Shown: piece by piece, positions 1 through 9,185 of the stretch
Position numbering within the stretch: position 1 is the stretch's first letter
Layout of the letters: each line of letters begins with the position of its first letter
Assembly: GCF_024158745.1 (NCBI RefSeq)
Contig: NZ_JAMZAW010000009.1
Span: 227,001 to 291,000 of the forward strand
Reading direction: 5' to 3'
DNA: 64,000 nt
Origin: Paenibacillus tyrphae
GTDB lineage: Bacteria > Bacillota > Bacilli > Paenibacillales > NBRC-103111
Notes under the pieces: generated by a model
The model's database searches: none
What the model was told of the DNA's origin: nothing
Seen by the model: the letters and a program-made list of their open reading frames with translations, nothing else
Position numbers and translations under genes: made by a program

Positions 1-2
1 AC

Positions 3-749
3 CATGCGACGAGAGATTTGTTCGACCGGGTCCGGGACGGAAACTTCCCGCAGTGGGCGCTGCACGTGCAGCTGATGCCGCCGGAGGACTTGGACCGGTG
101 GGGCTTCGACCCGCTCGACGCGACGAAAGTATGGCCTGAGGATGCGTACCCGCTGCACCGGATCGGCACCATGACGCTGAACCGGAACCCGGACAATTTC
201 TTCGCCGAGGTCGAGCAGTCCGCCTTCTCGCCGAGCGCCCTGGTGCCGGGGATCGAGCCTTCCGAGGATAAGCTGCTGCAGGGCCGTCTATTCTCCTACC
301 CCGATACGCAGCGGTACCGGCTGGGCGCGAACTATCTGCAGATTCCAGTCAACTGCCCGTATGCGCCGGTCCGCAACCATCAGCGGGACGGAGCGATGAA
401 CGTGAAGCAGGATACTTCGACGATCAACTACGAGCCGAACAGCGCTTCCGGCAGTCCGCAGGAAGACCCGGCCTATGCGGAAAGCGAAGCGCCGCTGACA
501 GGACCCGCGTTCCGGCAAAAAATCGAGAAAACCGACGATTTCACGCAGGCCGGCGAGCGGTACCGCAGCTACACGAAGCAGGAGCAGGACAACCTGATCC
601 GCAATCTGGTGAACGATCTGAAGCAGACGGGCCAGGACATCCAGCTGCGTGCGATCTGCAACTTTTTCCGGGCGGATGCCGAGTACGGGATGCGGCTCGC
701 GCAAGGGCTCGGCATCGATATCCAAAGCTTCCTTCCGCGCTCGAACTAA
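3..749 (+). CDS. Catalase, C-terminal part (5' end outside window)
   Basis: Haem catalase that breaks down hydrogen peroxide in the cytoplasm. Only the last ~248 codons are present; the reading frame is already open at base 3. The segment RLFSYPDTQRYRLG holds the proximal haem-ligand tyrosine in the typical R-x-x-S-Y-x-D-T-Q setting, and NFFAEVEQSAFSPSALVPGI and NYLQIPVNCPY are classic clade-3 catalase stretches. The tail (residues EKTDDFTQAGERYRSY onwards) matches the usual catalase C-terminal helical region, so the 3' end looks complete. A strong terminator follows 10 bases after the stop. The regulatory region (PerR box or similar) lies outside the window. Confidence 0.95.
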   Translation, partial: HATRDLFDRVRDGNFPQWALHVQLMPPEDLDRWGFDPLDATKVWPEDAYPLHRIGTMTLNRNPDNFFAEVEQSAFSPSALVPGIEPSEDKLLQGRLFSYPDTQRYRLGANYLQIPVNCPYAPVRNHQRDGAMNVKQDTSTINYEPNSASGSPQEDPAYAESEAPLTGPAFRQKIEKTDDFTQAGERYRSYTKQEQDNLIRNLVNDLKQTGQDIQLRAICNFFRADAEYGMRLAQGLGIDIQSFLPRSN

Positions 750-759
750 AAACCGGAAG

Positions 760-788
760 ACCGCTCTCAACCGAGGGCGGTTTTTTTC
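760..788 (+). terminator. Rho-independent terminator after catalase
   Basis: An 8-bp GC-rich stem (CCGCTCTC pairing with GAGGGCGG, one G-U pair) with a 4-base loop is followed directly by a run of T. It ends the catalase transcript and separates it from the two-component operon. Confidence 0.9.
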
Positions 789-939
789 GTATACCCGCGC
801 GATGAGCTCGCTTCAATCTGCAGAGCCGCGAATCAGATCCCCCCAAAAATACGAAATCGGCACATCCGACAGGTGCGGGATCTATGCTACAATAGGGTGA
901 CTTAAGGGCGCATTTCAGGCCGACGAGAGGCGGTTGCAG

Positions 940-2781
940 ATGAAATCACTACGGACCTTACCGATCCCCCCGTTTTCCCATTGGAGCTTGCGCTCCAAAA
1001 CGCTGCTTATTTTTATGCTGCTCATTGCGATCCCTCTCAGCTTACAGGGGGGCATAACGTACTACGATTTTTCCACATCCGTCGAACGCCGTACGGCGGA
1101 TTACTCCGCGCAATTAGTCGGACAAATCAACCGCAATCTGGACCGGACCTTTATGGAGATGCAGCGGCTGTCGCTCATGCCCACCTATGACCCCGGGGTA
1201 CTTGGCATCCTGCGCAAATATAGGGACCCGGCCCTTGCCACCAATCAACGCCCTACGGTGGAGGAGCTGGAGAAAATGCTGCTGTACATCGCAGGGATGA
1301 CGTACAACCGTCCCGACATTCGGGGGATTCAGTTGTTCGCGGGAAGCGGTTACACGTTCTCGAACGTTGATGCAAGCGCGATCCGGTCGTTTACCGATGT
1401 GAAGCGGGAAGCGTGGTACGAACGGGTAAAGCAGGCGGACGGCGCATGGGTCGCTATTCCGAAGCACCGGCCCAGCTATTATTTTGATGACAGCGGACAA
1501 GATTATGTCTCGGTGGCCCGCTTGATCCGGGAGCCGAATACGAACGAGGGGCTCGGCGTGGTTAAAATCGATCTGAAAGAAGACGTTTTCCGGCAAATCG
1601 TCTCGAATGTTAAATTCGAGGAAAAGGGCGGTCTGCTCGTCGTAAACAGCCGCAGCGAGCTGTTCTTCCAGCAGGGTAGCGGCGGCCTGACTCCCGAAAT
1701 GATGGACGAGCTTCGCCATACGACCGCTCTGCCCCAAGCTTCCGATGTCCGTCATATGGACATTCGGGGCAAAACCTACCTCGCTATCGTTGATTATTCC
1801 GACTATTCCGATTTGAAGGTCATCAGCTACATTCCCGTCGAATCGCTGCTGAAAGAGACGAAAGACCTGCGTAATTTTACGTTCGGTATCGGGCTGTTCT
1901 GCCTGGTGTCCGCCGGGGCGCTAGCCACCTTTTTCTCCTACCGTCTGAGCCGGCCGCTAGCCGCCTTGAAGAATAAAATGCTCCGGGTCGAGCAGGGCAG
2001 CTTCAAGCAGAGCGTCAGGGTCGAGTCGAAGGACGAGATCGGCCAGCTCAGCCGCGGCTTCAACCGGATGGTCGAAGAGATCGACCGGCTCGTTCACGAG
2101 GTGTTCGTGATCGGACTTCGGGAGAAAGAAGCCGAGCTGGCTGTGCTGCAAAGCCAGATCAATCCGCATTTTATTTACAATACGCTGGAATCGATCAACA
2201 TGCTGGCGCTGAAGCGGCAGAACGACGATGTATCGGACATGGTATCCGCGCTCGGGCGGCTTTTGCGGTATACCGTCGGCCGGAACGAGCGACTCGTGCG
2301 GCTGCGCGAAGAGCTGGAATCGGCGGCTTCGTATGTGAAAATCCAGCAGCTGCGCTACGGGGAGCGGCTGAAGGTCATGTTCGACGTGGAGGAAGGCCTG
2401 TTCGGCCACGAGGTACCGAAGCTCTTGTTTCAACCGCTGGTGGAGAACGCGATTTATCACGGGATCGGCGACCGCGAAGAGGGCGGCACGATCTGGATCG
2501 AAGTCGTCCGCTTCGAAGAAGAGCTGCTGCTGACCGTACGGGACGACGGCAAAGGGATGTCGGAAGACGAACTGCGGCAGCTGCGTCAGTCGCTGGCCGC
2601 GCCGCCGCTCTCCGCCGCCGAAGCGGCAGGCGAGCATGGGCTCGCGCTGAATAATATCAACCAACGGCTCATGTTGATGTACGGGGAGCGGTACGGGCTG
2701 CATGTGGACGGAAGCCCGGGAGAAGGAACTGCGTTTACGATCACGATCCCCATAAGGGAAGAGGGAGAACACGATGATTAA
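940..2781 (+). CDS. YesM-type sensor histidine kinase
   Basis: Membrane histidine kinase of the YesM/LytS-like HPK8 group, usually tied to carbohydrate uptake. Start ATG 940 is preferred over TTG 934 because the GAGAGG site (925-930) is 9 bases before 940 and only 3 before 934. TM1 is near residues 20-40, followed by an extracellular sensor region of ~270 residues, TM2 near 313-335, a HAMP segment, the His_kinase box with QINPHFIYNTLE (phosphoacceptor His near 410), and an HATPase domain with LVENAIYHGI and DDGKGM. The stop overlaps the response-regulator start by 8 bases, so the two are co-translated. The likely output is control of the downstream ABC operon. Confidence 0.93.
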   Translation: MKSLRTLPIPPFSHWSLRSKTLLIFMLLIAIPLSLQGGITYYDFSTSVERRTADYSAQLVGQINRNLDRTFMEMQRLSLMPTYDPGVLGILRKYRDPALATNQRPTVEELEKMLLYIAGMTYNRPDIRGIQLFAGSGYTFSNVDASAIRSFTDVKREAWYERVKQADGAWVAIPKHRPSYYFDDSGQDYVSVARLIREPNTNEGLGVVKIDLKEDVFRQIVSNVKFEEKGGLLVVNSRSELFFQQGSGGLTPEMMDELRHTTALPQASDVRHMDIRGKTYLAIVDYSDYSDLKVISYIPVESLLKETKDLRNFTFGIGLFCLVSAGALATFFSYRLSRPLAALKNKMLRVEQGSFKQSVRVESKDEIGQLSRGFNRMVEEIDRLVHEVFVIGLREKEAELAVLQSQINPHFIYNTLESINMLALKRQNDDVSDMVSALGRLLRYTVGRNERLVRLREELESAASYVKIQQLRYGERLKVMFDVEEGLFGHEVPKLLFQPLVENAIYHGIGDREEGGTIWIEVVRFEEELLLTVRDDGKGMSEDELRQLRQSLAAPPLSAAEAAGEHGLALNNINQRLMLMYGERYGLHVDGSPGEGTAFTITIPIREEGEHDD

Positions 2782-3538
2782 AGTGCTTCTGGTCGAAGAT
2801 GAAGAAGTGATACGCAGTGGAATCCGAACGTTGATCGGTCAACTGTCTGGCGATTTTGTCGTGGTGAAGGAGGCCTCACACGGTCGGGAGGCGCTGGACT
2901 ATTTAAGCCGAAACGTCGCGGATGCGGTCATTACGGACATTCGGATGCGCGAGATGGACGGCTTGCAGTTGATCGGAAAAATCAGGGAACGGTACGAGGA
3001 CATGCCTCTGCTCATTATTAGCGGCTACAGCGATTTCGTTTACGCGCAGAAGGCGCTGCGGCATGGCGTGCTCGACTATCTTCTGAAGCCAATCGACCGG
3101 ACCGCGTTCGTCTCCGCGCTGGACAAAATCCGTCAGCTCCTGCTGAAGCGCGACGGCGTCAGCCAAGAGCCGGCGGGCGAAAGTCCGCAAGCGGAGCCGC
3201 AGACGGGCGGAGACGGCCGCCGGTTGATCCGCAAAGTCAAAGAGTATATCAACGGCCATCCCGAAGGCGATCTGAGGCTCCAGACGCTGGCCGACTACGT
3301 TCATCTGAATCCGGCTTATTTGAGCCAGTTGTTCAAGCAGGAGACAGGCATGAACTTGTCCGACTTCATTACGGAAGCGAGAATCAGCCGGGCGAAATAC
3401 CTGCTGACGCATACGGATCTTAAAATTTATGACGTGGCTCGGCTGTCCGGGTATCAAAGCCCCAAGCACTTCATGCTGGTGTTCAAGCAGCAGGTCGGGC
3501 GAACGCCGGGCTCTTTTCGCGACGAATCGGGCAGCTGA
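2774..3538 (+). CDS. YesN-type response regulator (REC + AraC HTH)
   Basis: Cytoplasmic response regulator paired with the preceding kinase. The receiver domain covers residues 1-120 with acidic residues E8/D9 and the phosphoacceptor D55 (VITDIRMREMDG). A linker of ~30 residues leads to an AraC-type double helix-turn-helix at ~150-250 (LQTLADYVHLNPAYLSQLF, then IYDVARLSGYQSPKHFMLVF). At 254 residues it is short because it lacks the large middle domain of many YesN proteins. The start overlaps the kinase stop. It probably activates the binding-protein operon starting at 3680. Confidence 0.93.
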   Translation: MIKVLLVEDEEVIRSGIRTLIGQLSGDFVVVKEASHGREALDYLSRNVADAVITDIRMREMDGLQLIGKIRERYEDMPLLIISGYSDFVYAQKALRHGVLDYLLKPIDRTAFVSALDKIRQLLLKRDGVSQEPAGESPQAEPQTGGDGRRLIRKVKEYINGHPEGDLRLQTLADYVHLNPAYLSQLFKQETGMNLSDFITEARISRAKYLLTHTDLKIYDVARLSGYQSPKHFMLVFKQQVGRTPGSFRDESGS

Positions 3539-3619
3539 GACTTTCGTATAGGCCGGACGGCTCCCGGACATCAGTTCCAAAAATAACGTACCAAATCTAA
3601 ACGACGCGTGATTTTTTCC

Positions 3620-3640
3620 CGATAACGCTTTCAATATAAT
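3620..3640 (+). promoter_or_regulatory. Promoter with cre-like site before the sugar ABC operon
   Basis: CGATAACGCTTTCA (3620-3633) matches the catabolite-responsive-element consensus TGNAANCGNWWNCA at all but two fixed positions and abuts a perfect TATAAT (3635-3640). No good -35 is visible, which fits activation by the YesN-type regulator. CcpA control is inferred from the motif only. Confidence 0.5.
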
Positions 3641-3679
3641 GAAGCTAGCAATTGATCCATTACAAAACGGGGGGATACC

Positions 3680-4981
3680 ATGAAGAAGTTGCTGACGGGC
3701 ACGCTTGTTATGGCACTGGCGGCCGGTTCCGCGGGATGCGGCGGCGGAAAGCCGGAAGAGAAGGCGAACCCATCCGCCGGAGGGGGCGGCGACAAGCCGG
3801 TGGAGCTGAAATTCGTCACTTGGGGCAACCAGGCCCACCTGGAAGTGTATCAGAAGCTGGTCGACAAGTTCAGAGAGACCCATCCGAACATTACCGTCAA
3901 AATCGATTCGATCCCGTTCGCGGAATACCAGCAAAAGATGTCCGTGCTCGCGGCCGGCCGGGAGCTGCCGGATTTGGCATGGGTAGCGGAACGCATGGTG
4001 CCGCAGTTTATGCAGAACGGCATTCTCGAAGACGTCTCGGACATTACGAAGGACTCGGCTTTCAACAGCGGGGATTTCATCCCATCGACCCTGCAGCTGT
4101 TCCAAAAGGACGGCAAGCTGTACGGATTGCCGTTCTCTACGCCCCCCAGCGTCATGTTCTACAACAAGGACATGTTCGATAAGGCCGGACTTTCGTCGCC
4201 GAACGAGCTGGCGAAGCAGGGCAAATGGACGTGGGAGGAGTTCGCCAAATCCGCAAAGACGCTCTCAAGCGGTTCCGGCGCCAACAAGACGTACGGCGCC
4301 AACTTTTTCCGGGATTGGAAAACATGGATCATGCTTGCCTCGTATTCCTTGTCTTACGGCAGCGGGCCGTTCAGCGACGACATGAGCAAATTCACCTGGA
4401 GCGACCAGTACGGGGTACAAGCGCTGAAAATGCTGCAAACCATGATGTTTACCGACCAATCGCATCCGAAAGCGGGCGAGCAGGTCAGCTTTGAATCCGG
4501 CAAGATCGGCATGTTCTTCGATAACTACAGCTATGTCTCGAAAGCGCGTACAATCAAGGACTTCAAATGGAGTATCGCGCCGATGCCGTCGGGCTCCAAG
4601 GGAAGCGTGCCGATGATGGGACAGGCCGGATACGCGGTGTTCAAGGAAACCAAGCATCCGAAGGAAGCCAAGGAGCTGCTCAAATTTTTCGCAAGCCAGG
4701 AAGGCATACAGGCGACCGCGACCTTCTTCGTGCCGCCGCGCAAATCGGTGCTCGATTCCGATGCGTTCCTGAAGCAGCCGGGCAATCCGGACCCGGACAT
4801 CATCAAGCAAGCGGTGATCGACGAGATGCCGAAAGCGAAGGTGCAGCCGGGCCATATCCAATGGCAGAAGATCGACACGGAAATTTTGGCCGGCTTCGAT
4901 CAGTTGTTCGGCCAAGTGGCCGAGCCGGAAAAAATCTTGAAGTCGGTCGAAGAGAAAGTCAATCCTTTGCTGAAAAAATAA
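3680..4981 (+). CDS. Sugar ABC transporter substrate-binding lipoprotein
   Basis: Extracellular solute-binding protein (family 1, MalE/UgpB-like) anchored to the membrane by lipid. The signal peptide ends in AGSAG-C20, an acceptable lipobox. LKFVTWGNQAHLEVYQKLVD is the usual N-terminal strand/helix of these proteins, and the 433-residue length is typical. It is the first gene of an operon with two MalF/MalG-type permeases. No ATPase gene is present, as is common where a shared MsmX-type ATPase serves several carbohydrate importers. The substrate cannot be read from the sequence; an oligosaccharide is most likely. A stem-loop follows the stop and may stabilise this mRNA part. Confidence 0.92.
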   Translation: MKKLLTGTLVMALAAGSAGCGGGKPEEKANPSAGGGGDKPVELKFVTWGNQAHLEVYQKLVDKFRETHPNITVKIDSIPFAEYQQKMSVLAAGRELPDLAWVAERMVPQFMQNGILEDVSDITKDSAFNSGDFIPSTLQLFQKDGKLYGLPFSTPPSVMFYNKDMFDKAGLSSPNELAKQGKWTWEEFAKSAKTLSSGSGANKTYGANFFRDWKTWIMLASYSLSYGSGPFSDDMSKFTWSDQYGVQALKMLQTMMFTDQSHPKAGEQVSFESGKIGMFFDNYSYVSKARTIKDFKWSIAPMPSGSKGSVPMMGQAGYAVFKETKHPKEAKELLKFFASQEGIQATATFFVPPRKSVLDSDAFLKQPGNPDPDIIKQAVIDEMPKAKVQPGHIQWQKIDTEILAGFDQLFGQVAEPEKILKSVEEKVNPLLKK

Positions 4982-4995
4982 AAAGTGACTGACGT

Positions 4996-5021
4996 GCAAC
5001 GGTTCGGCAACGGACCGTTGC
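4996..5021 (+). other. Intercistronic stem-loop after binding protein
   Basis: GCAACGGT (4996-5003) pairs perfectly with ACCGTTGC (5014-5021) around a 10-base loop. No T-run follows, so it is not a full terminator. Its place between binding-protein and downstream genes fits an mRNA-stabilising hairpin that raises expression of the binding protein. Confidence 0.55.
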
Positions 5022-5059
5022 TTCCTGAATGCGGCACACCAAAGAGAGGAGCCATGACG

Positions 5060-5746
5060 ATGAATCGCCTGCAAAATGCATGGAAACGCGACAAGCTGCA
5101 GCTGTTTGTCAGTCTGCCGTCGAACGATGAGGAGCTCGCCAAAGCGGCGATTGAAGAAGGAGCCGACGGCATCAAGGTGCATATGAACGTCAGCCACCGG
5201 GCCAGCGGCAACAGCTTCGGACCGCTCGCCGCTTACCGGGAAACGTTCGAGCGCATCCGCGGCATATTCGACGGGCCGCTGGGCATCGTCCCGGGAGGCT
5301 CGCTTCAGGATATTCGCCCGGAGGAAATTGAAGCCTTGTCGGACATCGGGTTCGATTTTTTCTCCATTTACGCCTTTCATATGCCGACCTTCCTGCTGCG
5401 CTTTCCCAAGCTGGCGCGCACGTTCGCCATCAACAGCGAGTTCGACCTGCGGCTGATCGAAGCGGCCGGACCGTTTCGGATCGACGCGCTGGAAGCATCG
5501 GTCATTCCAGGGGAAGAGTACGGGTCTCCGCTCAGCTTCGCCGACTTGTTGAAATACCGCTGGCTCGCGCAGCATTCGGGACTTCCGGTCATTGTGCCGT
5601 CCCAACGAAAAATCGTGCCGGAGGACGTCCCGTCGCTTGTGGATTGCGGCGTGAAGGCATTGCTCATCGGCGCGGTCGTTACCGGCAATCAAGCGGACGA
5701 GGTTCGCCGGGCTGTTGCGGGCTTCCGCGAGGCGATCGACCGGTAA
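5060..5746 (+). CDS. Putative TIM-barrel protein of unknown function
   Basis: A 228-residue protein I cannot assign to a named enzyme. The start is placed at ATG 5060 because AGAGGAG (5045-5051) sits 8 bases before it; GTG 4985 and ATG 5054 are poorer. The alternating strand/helix pattern and segments such as EEGADGIKVHMNVSH, GPLGIVPGG, IGFDFFSIYAF, GLPVIVPSQ and GVKALLIGAVV resemble small phosphate-binding TIM barrels of the HisA/TrpF/NanE type, with a C-terminal ALLIGAVVTG in the place where those bind phosphate. Lying between the binding protein and the permeases suggests it acts on the imported compound or its phosphate. That role is inference. Confidence 0.7.
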   Translation: MNRLQNAWKRDKLQLFVSLPSNDEELAKAAIEEGADGIKVHMNVSHRASGNSFGPLAAYRETFERIRGIFDGPLGIVPGGSLQDIRPEEIEALSDIGFDFFSIYAFHMPTFLLRFPKLARTFAINSEFDLRLIEAAGPFRIDALEASVIPGEEYGSPLSFADLLKYRWLAQHSGLPVIVPSQRKIVPEDVPSLVDCGVKALLIGAVVTGNQADEVRRAVAGFREAIDR

Positions 5747-5782
5747 CGAACGACACATACTTCTAGAAGAGGGGGAATGGAC

Positions 5783-6700
5783 ATGGCAGCAATGCCCAGG
5801 CTTCAAGTCGCCCGTTCCGCCAGTCCGCTGGCCCGGGGAGCCAACTTAACCGGTTGGCTGTTCGTGGCGCCGATGGTGCTCGGTTTCGTCACTTTGCTTC
5901 TCATTCCGCTCGTTACTGCATTTTATATGAGTTTGACGGATTGGCCGCTGCTCGGCGAGGCCACCTTTACGGGCTTGGACAATTACCGCACGATTCTGAC
6001 GGACATCGAATTTTGGAAGGTACTCGGCAATACCGTTTATTTTGCAGCCGGTCTTGTTCCGCTCAACATCATATTGGCGCTGCTGCTGGCGGTGCCGCTG
6101 TCCAAGAGCCTGCCGGGAATGGGCATGTACCGGACCGTCATTTTCATTCCGGTCATGACTTCGCTTGTTGTATGGTCCATCGTGTGGAAATACATGTTCG
6201 CCACCGATTCGGGCTTTATCAACCAGCTGCTGCAGCTGATCGGCATCCAAGGTCCGGCGTGGCTCTATAATACGAAGCTGGCCATGCCTGCGGTCATCGT
6301 AACCAGCGTGCTCAAAAATGTCGGGCTCAATATGGTGCTGTTTATCGCTGCCTTGCAGCAGGTGCCCGTCCAGCTCTATGAGGCGGCCAGAATCGACGGC
6401 GCTAGCAAACCGGCAACGTTCTTTCGAGTAACGGTTCCGATGATTACCCCGACGATTTTTCTTACGGTCATGATGACGATCATCGGGTCGCTTAAAGTAT
6501 TTGGCCAAATTTACGTCATGACGCAGGGCGGACCGGCAGGTAGCACCAAGGTGCTCGTCTATTACATTTGGGAAAAAGCGTTCAAGCTGTTCGAGTTCGG
6601 TTACGCGTCCGCGCTGGCTTATGTGCTGTTCGTCATCATTTTGATTCTGACGATAATCCAATGGCAGATGAGAAAAAGGTGGGTTATTCATGAGAGCTGA
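5783..6700 (+). CDS. Sugar ABC transporter permease (MalF type)
   Basis: Inner-membrane permease of the carbohydrate ABC family. The start is placed at ATG 5783, 7 bases after GAGGGGG; ATG 5777 is too close to that site. The first TM helix near residue 30 (WLFVAPMVLGFVTLLLIPLV) is followed by the typical MSLTDWPLL and five more helices. The EAA loop YEAARIDGASKPATFFRV, which docks to the ATPase, is intact. It overlaps the next permease gene by 11 bases, so the two halves of the channel are co-translated. Confidence 0.93.
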   Translation: MAAMPRLQVARSASPLARGANLTGWLFVAPMVLGFVTLLLIPLVTAFYMSLTDWPLLGEATFTGLDNYRTILTDIEFWKVLGNTVYFAAGLVPLNIILALLLAVPLSKSLPGMGMYRTVIFIPVMTSLVVWSIVWKYMFATDSGFINQLLQLIGIQGPAWLYNTKLAMPAVIVTSVLKNVGLNMVLFIAALQQVPVQLYEAARIDGASKPATFFRVTVPMITPTIFLTVMMTIIGSLKVFGQIYVMTQGGPAGSTKVLVYYIWEKAFKLFEFGYASALAYVLFVIILILTIIQWQMRKRWVIHES

Positions 6701-7547
6701 CTCCTTATCCGCAAAGAGCGGCGGGCGTCTTGGCCTGATGCTCCACTACGTCTTGTTGACCGTCATATCCGCCGTCATGATCGTCCCGTTCCTTTGGATG
6801 GTCTCGACTTCGCTGAAGGAACCGGCCAAAATCTTCGTCTTCCCGCCGGAGTTCATTCCCTCGCCGGTGCGCTGGGCGAATTATGCGGAAGTGCTACGAA
6901 CGATTCCGTTTCATCTGTTTTATTGGAACAGCGCTTATATCGCCGTCGTCGTGACGGCCGGTACGGCCTTTTTTGCCTCGCTGGCCGGCTATTCCTTCGC
7001 CCGCATTCCGTTCCGGGGACGCAATCTCGTGTTTTTGCTGCTGCTCAGCACGATGATGATTCCGAACGAAGTGACCGCGATTCCGATGTTTTTGTTCATG
7101 CGGGAAATCGGGTTCCTTAACACGCATTTGCCGCTGATCGTGCTGCCGATCTTCGGGGCGGGCGGGGTATTCGGCGTCTTTATTATGCGGCAATTTTTCC
7201 TCGGCATTCCGAAGGAGCTAGAGGAAGCGGCGATGATCGACGGCTGCTCGCGCCTACGGATTTATGCCAACATTATGCTGCCGCTCGCGAGGCCGGCGAT
7301 TGCCACTTTGGTTATTTTTACCTTTTTGACATGCTGGAACGATTTTTTCGATCCGCTTATTTTCATCAACGACCGGATGCTGATGACGCTGCCGCTCGCC
7401 TTGTCCTTGTTTACCGACGAGGCCGGGACCGCATGGCATCATCTGATGAGCGCTTCGGTGATGGCGACGCTGCCGCTGCTTATTGTGTTCTTTTTCGCGC
7501 AGAAGCAGTTTATTGAAGGCGTTGCGATGACGGGACTAAAAGAATAA
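6690..7547 (+). CDS. Sugar ABC transporter permease (MalG type)
   Basis: Second permease of the importer, 285 residues, six predicted TM helices. The N-terminal helix and FLWMVSTSLKEPAKIF are characteristic of MalG-type subunits, and the EAA loop EEAAMIDGCSRLRIYANI is present for ATPase contact. It starts inside the end of the preceding permease gene. There is no ATPase in the operon, so a shared ATPase elsewhere is expected. Confidence 0.93.
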   Translation: MRADSLSAKSGGRLGLMLHYVLLTVISAVMIVPFLWMVSTSLKEPAKIFVFPPEFIPSPVRWANYAEVLRTIPFHLFYWNSAYIAVVVTAGTAFFASLAGYSFARIPFRGRNLVFLLLLSTMMIPNEVTAIPMFLFMREIGFLNTHLPLIVLPIFGAGGVFGVFIMRQFFLGIPKELEEAAMIDGCSRLRIYANIMLPLARPAIATLVIFTFLTCWNDFFDPLIFINDRMLMTLPLALSLFTDEAGTAWHHLMSASVMATLPLLIVFFFAQKQFIEGVAMTGLKE

Positions 7548-7589
7548 AGCGGCGTTCGGTACAGAAAAGATGAAGGAGAGGGACGCAAA

Positions 7590-8930
7590 ATGAACCATAC
7601 GCTTGAAGCGGATGTCGTTGTCGTTGGCGGAGGCCCGGCCGGGATCGCCGCTGCCATTGCCGCGGGTCGTCAGGGCGCGAGTACCGTGCTGATCGAACGG
7701 TACGGATTTTTGGGCGGCATGTCTACGGCAGCCTCGGTCTACCCGTGGATGACGTTTCATACGGAGCAGGGCAAGCAAGTGATCAAGGGACTGGCGCAGG
7801 AAATCGTCGACCGGCTGATGGAGCGGGGCGGATCTCCGGGACATCTGCGCGACACGGTCGGATTCGTCTATTCGGTAACACCGTACCATCCGGAAATTTT
7901 CAAAGTACTCGCGGTGGATATGCTCCAGGAAGCAGGCGTGAAGCTGCTGGCCCACAGCTTTGCGGACGAGGTTCAAGTGGAAGGCGGCAAGATCCGTTCC
8001 GTATCGCTGTCCGGCAAATCGGGCCGGATCGATGTGCGCGGACGCATGTTCGTTGACACGTCAGGCGATGCCGACATCGCGCACTTGGCCGGAGCGCCGA
8101 CCCTGAAAGGCAGGGAGGAGGATCAGCGCACGCAGCCGATGACGATGAAATTCCGTATGCGTGGCGTCGACCTGGAAGCGGTCCGGCGGGCGATGATCGA
8201 GAATCCGGCTAACTTTTATCACAAAACGCCGTTTGCCGAGCTCGACCGCCTTCCGCTAACCGGCGTATCCGGTTTTTATGCCGAATGGAAGGCGGGGCAA
8301 GTCCCGATTAACCGCGATCAGGTGCTGTTCTTTACCGGACCGGCCGAGGACGAAGTGTTGGTGAATTGCACCCGGGTGCAGGGGTTGGACGGCACAAGCG
8401 TTGAGGATTTGACACTGGCAGAGGCCATCGGCCGCAAGCAAGTGCTCATGATGGCCGAGTTTTTGCAAAAGAGCATTCCCGGCTTCGCCAAAGCGTCCAT
8501 CTCATCGGTCGGCGCACAGATCGGCATCCGCGAGACACGGCGCATCGACGGGCTATACCGCTTGTCGATTGAAGACGTGCTCGAAGGTCGTCGTTTCGAC
8601 GACGCGATCGCCCGCAGCGGCTATCCGATCGATCTCCACGATCCGTCGGGGAAAGGCGTAACGTCCGCTTTTATTAAGGGCAGCGGCGCTTACGACATCC
8701 CGTACCGCAGCTTGATCGCGCAGGGACTGGATAACCTGCTTGCAGCCGGCCGGTGCATCTCGACGACGCATGAAGCGCTGGCGACGACGCGCCTGACCCC
8801 GAGCTGCATGGCCACCGGGGAGGCGGCCGGTACGGCGGCGGCGCTTGCCTGCACACTCGACGTGCCGGCCCGCGAGCTGGACGTGAAGCTGCTGCAAGAG
8901 CGGCTGCTCCGAGGAAACGCCGTGCTGTAA
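7590..8930 (+). CDS. FAD-dependent oxidoreductase (FAD_oxidored type)
   Basis: Cytoplasmic flavoprotein of 446 residues. The N-terminal dinucleotide-binding motif VVVVGGGPAGIAAAIAA and the acidic end of the second strand (VLIERYG) bind FAD; the C-terminal ATGEAAGTAAALA closes the cofactor site. FLGGMSTAASVYPW and RLTPSCMATGEA are typical of the PF12831-type family often found beside carbohydrate importers. GAAGGAGAGG precedes the ATG. As last gene of the operon, ending at a terminator, it probably oxidises the imported sugar or a derivative; the substrate is unknown. Confidence 0.85.
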   Translation: MNHTLEADVVVVGGGPAGIAAAIAAGRQGASTVLIERYGFLGGMSTAASVYPWMTFHTEQGKQVIKGLAQEIVDRLMERGGSPGHLRDTVGFVYSVTPYHPEIFKVLAVDMLQEAGVKLLAHSFADEVQVEGGKIRSVSLSGKSGRIDVRGRMFVDTSGDADIAHLAGAPTLKGREEDQRTQPMTMKFRMRGVDLEAVRRAMIENPANFYHKTPFAELDRLPLTGVSGFYAEWKAGQVPINRDQVLFFTGPAEDEVLVNCTRVQGLDGTSVEDLTLAEAIGRKQVLMMAEFLQKSIPGFAKASISSVGAQIGIRETRRIDGLYRLSIEDVLEGRRFDDAIARSGYPIDLHDPSGKGVTSAFIKGSGAYDIPYRSLIAQGLDNLLAAGRCISTTHEALATTRLTPSCMATGEAAGTAAALACTLDVPARELDVKLLQERLLRGNAVL

Positions 8931-8965
8931 AGCCGGCCGGTATGGCGGATCTTCGTGTTTTTACC

Positions 8966-9010
8966 CCTTTGTCGAAGGCTTGAGAAAGCCTGCGGCCAAA
9001 GGTTTTTTTT
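8966..9010 (+). terminator. Terminator of the sugar ABC operon
   Basis: Two nested stems (CCTTTG with CAAAGG outside, AGGCTT with AAGCCT inside) are followed by nine T. It marks the end of the operon that begins at 3680. Confidence 0.88.
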
Positions 9011-9185
9011 TGTCATCGCGGAGTAGCGTAGGGTCTAATGCACGCACCCGATCCGGAAGCTGGCGGAGAGCCTCAGCGCGCTTCGGGTCGTTTGAAGGCT
9101 GCTGTACATTTCGTGCACATATTTTTCGAGGGACGAGGGATAATGACTCCTAGCTGACAAAAAGAAGAAGGAGTGAGCCCAACCC

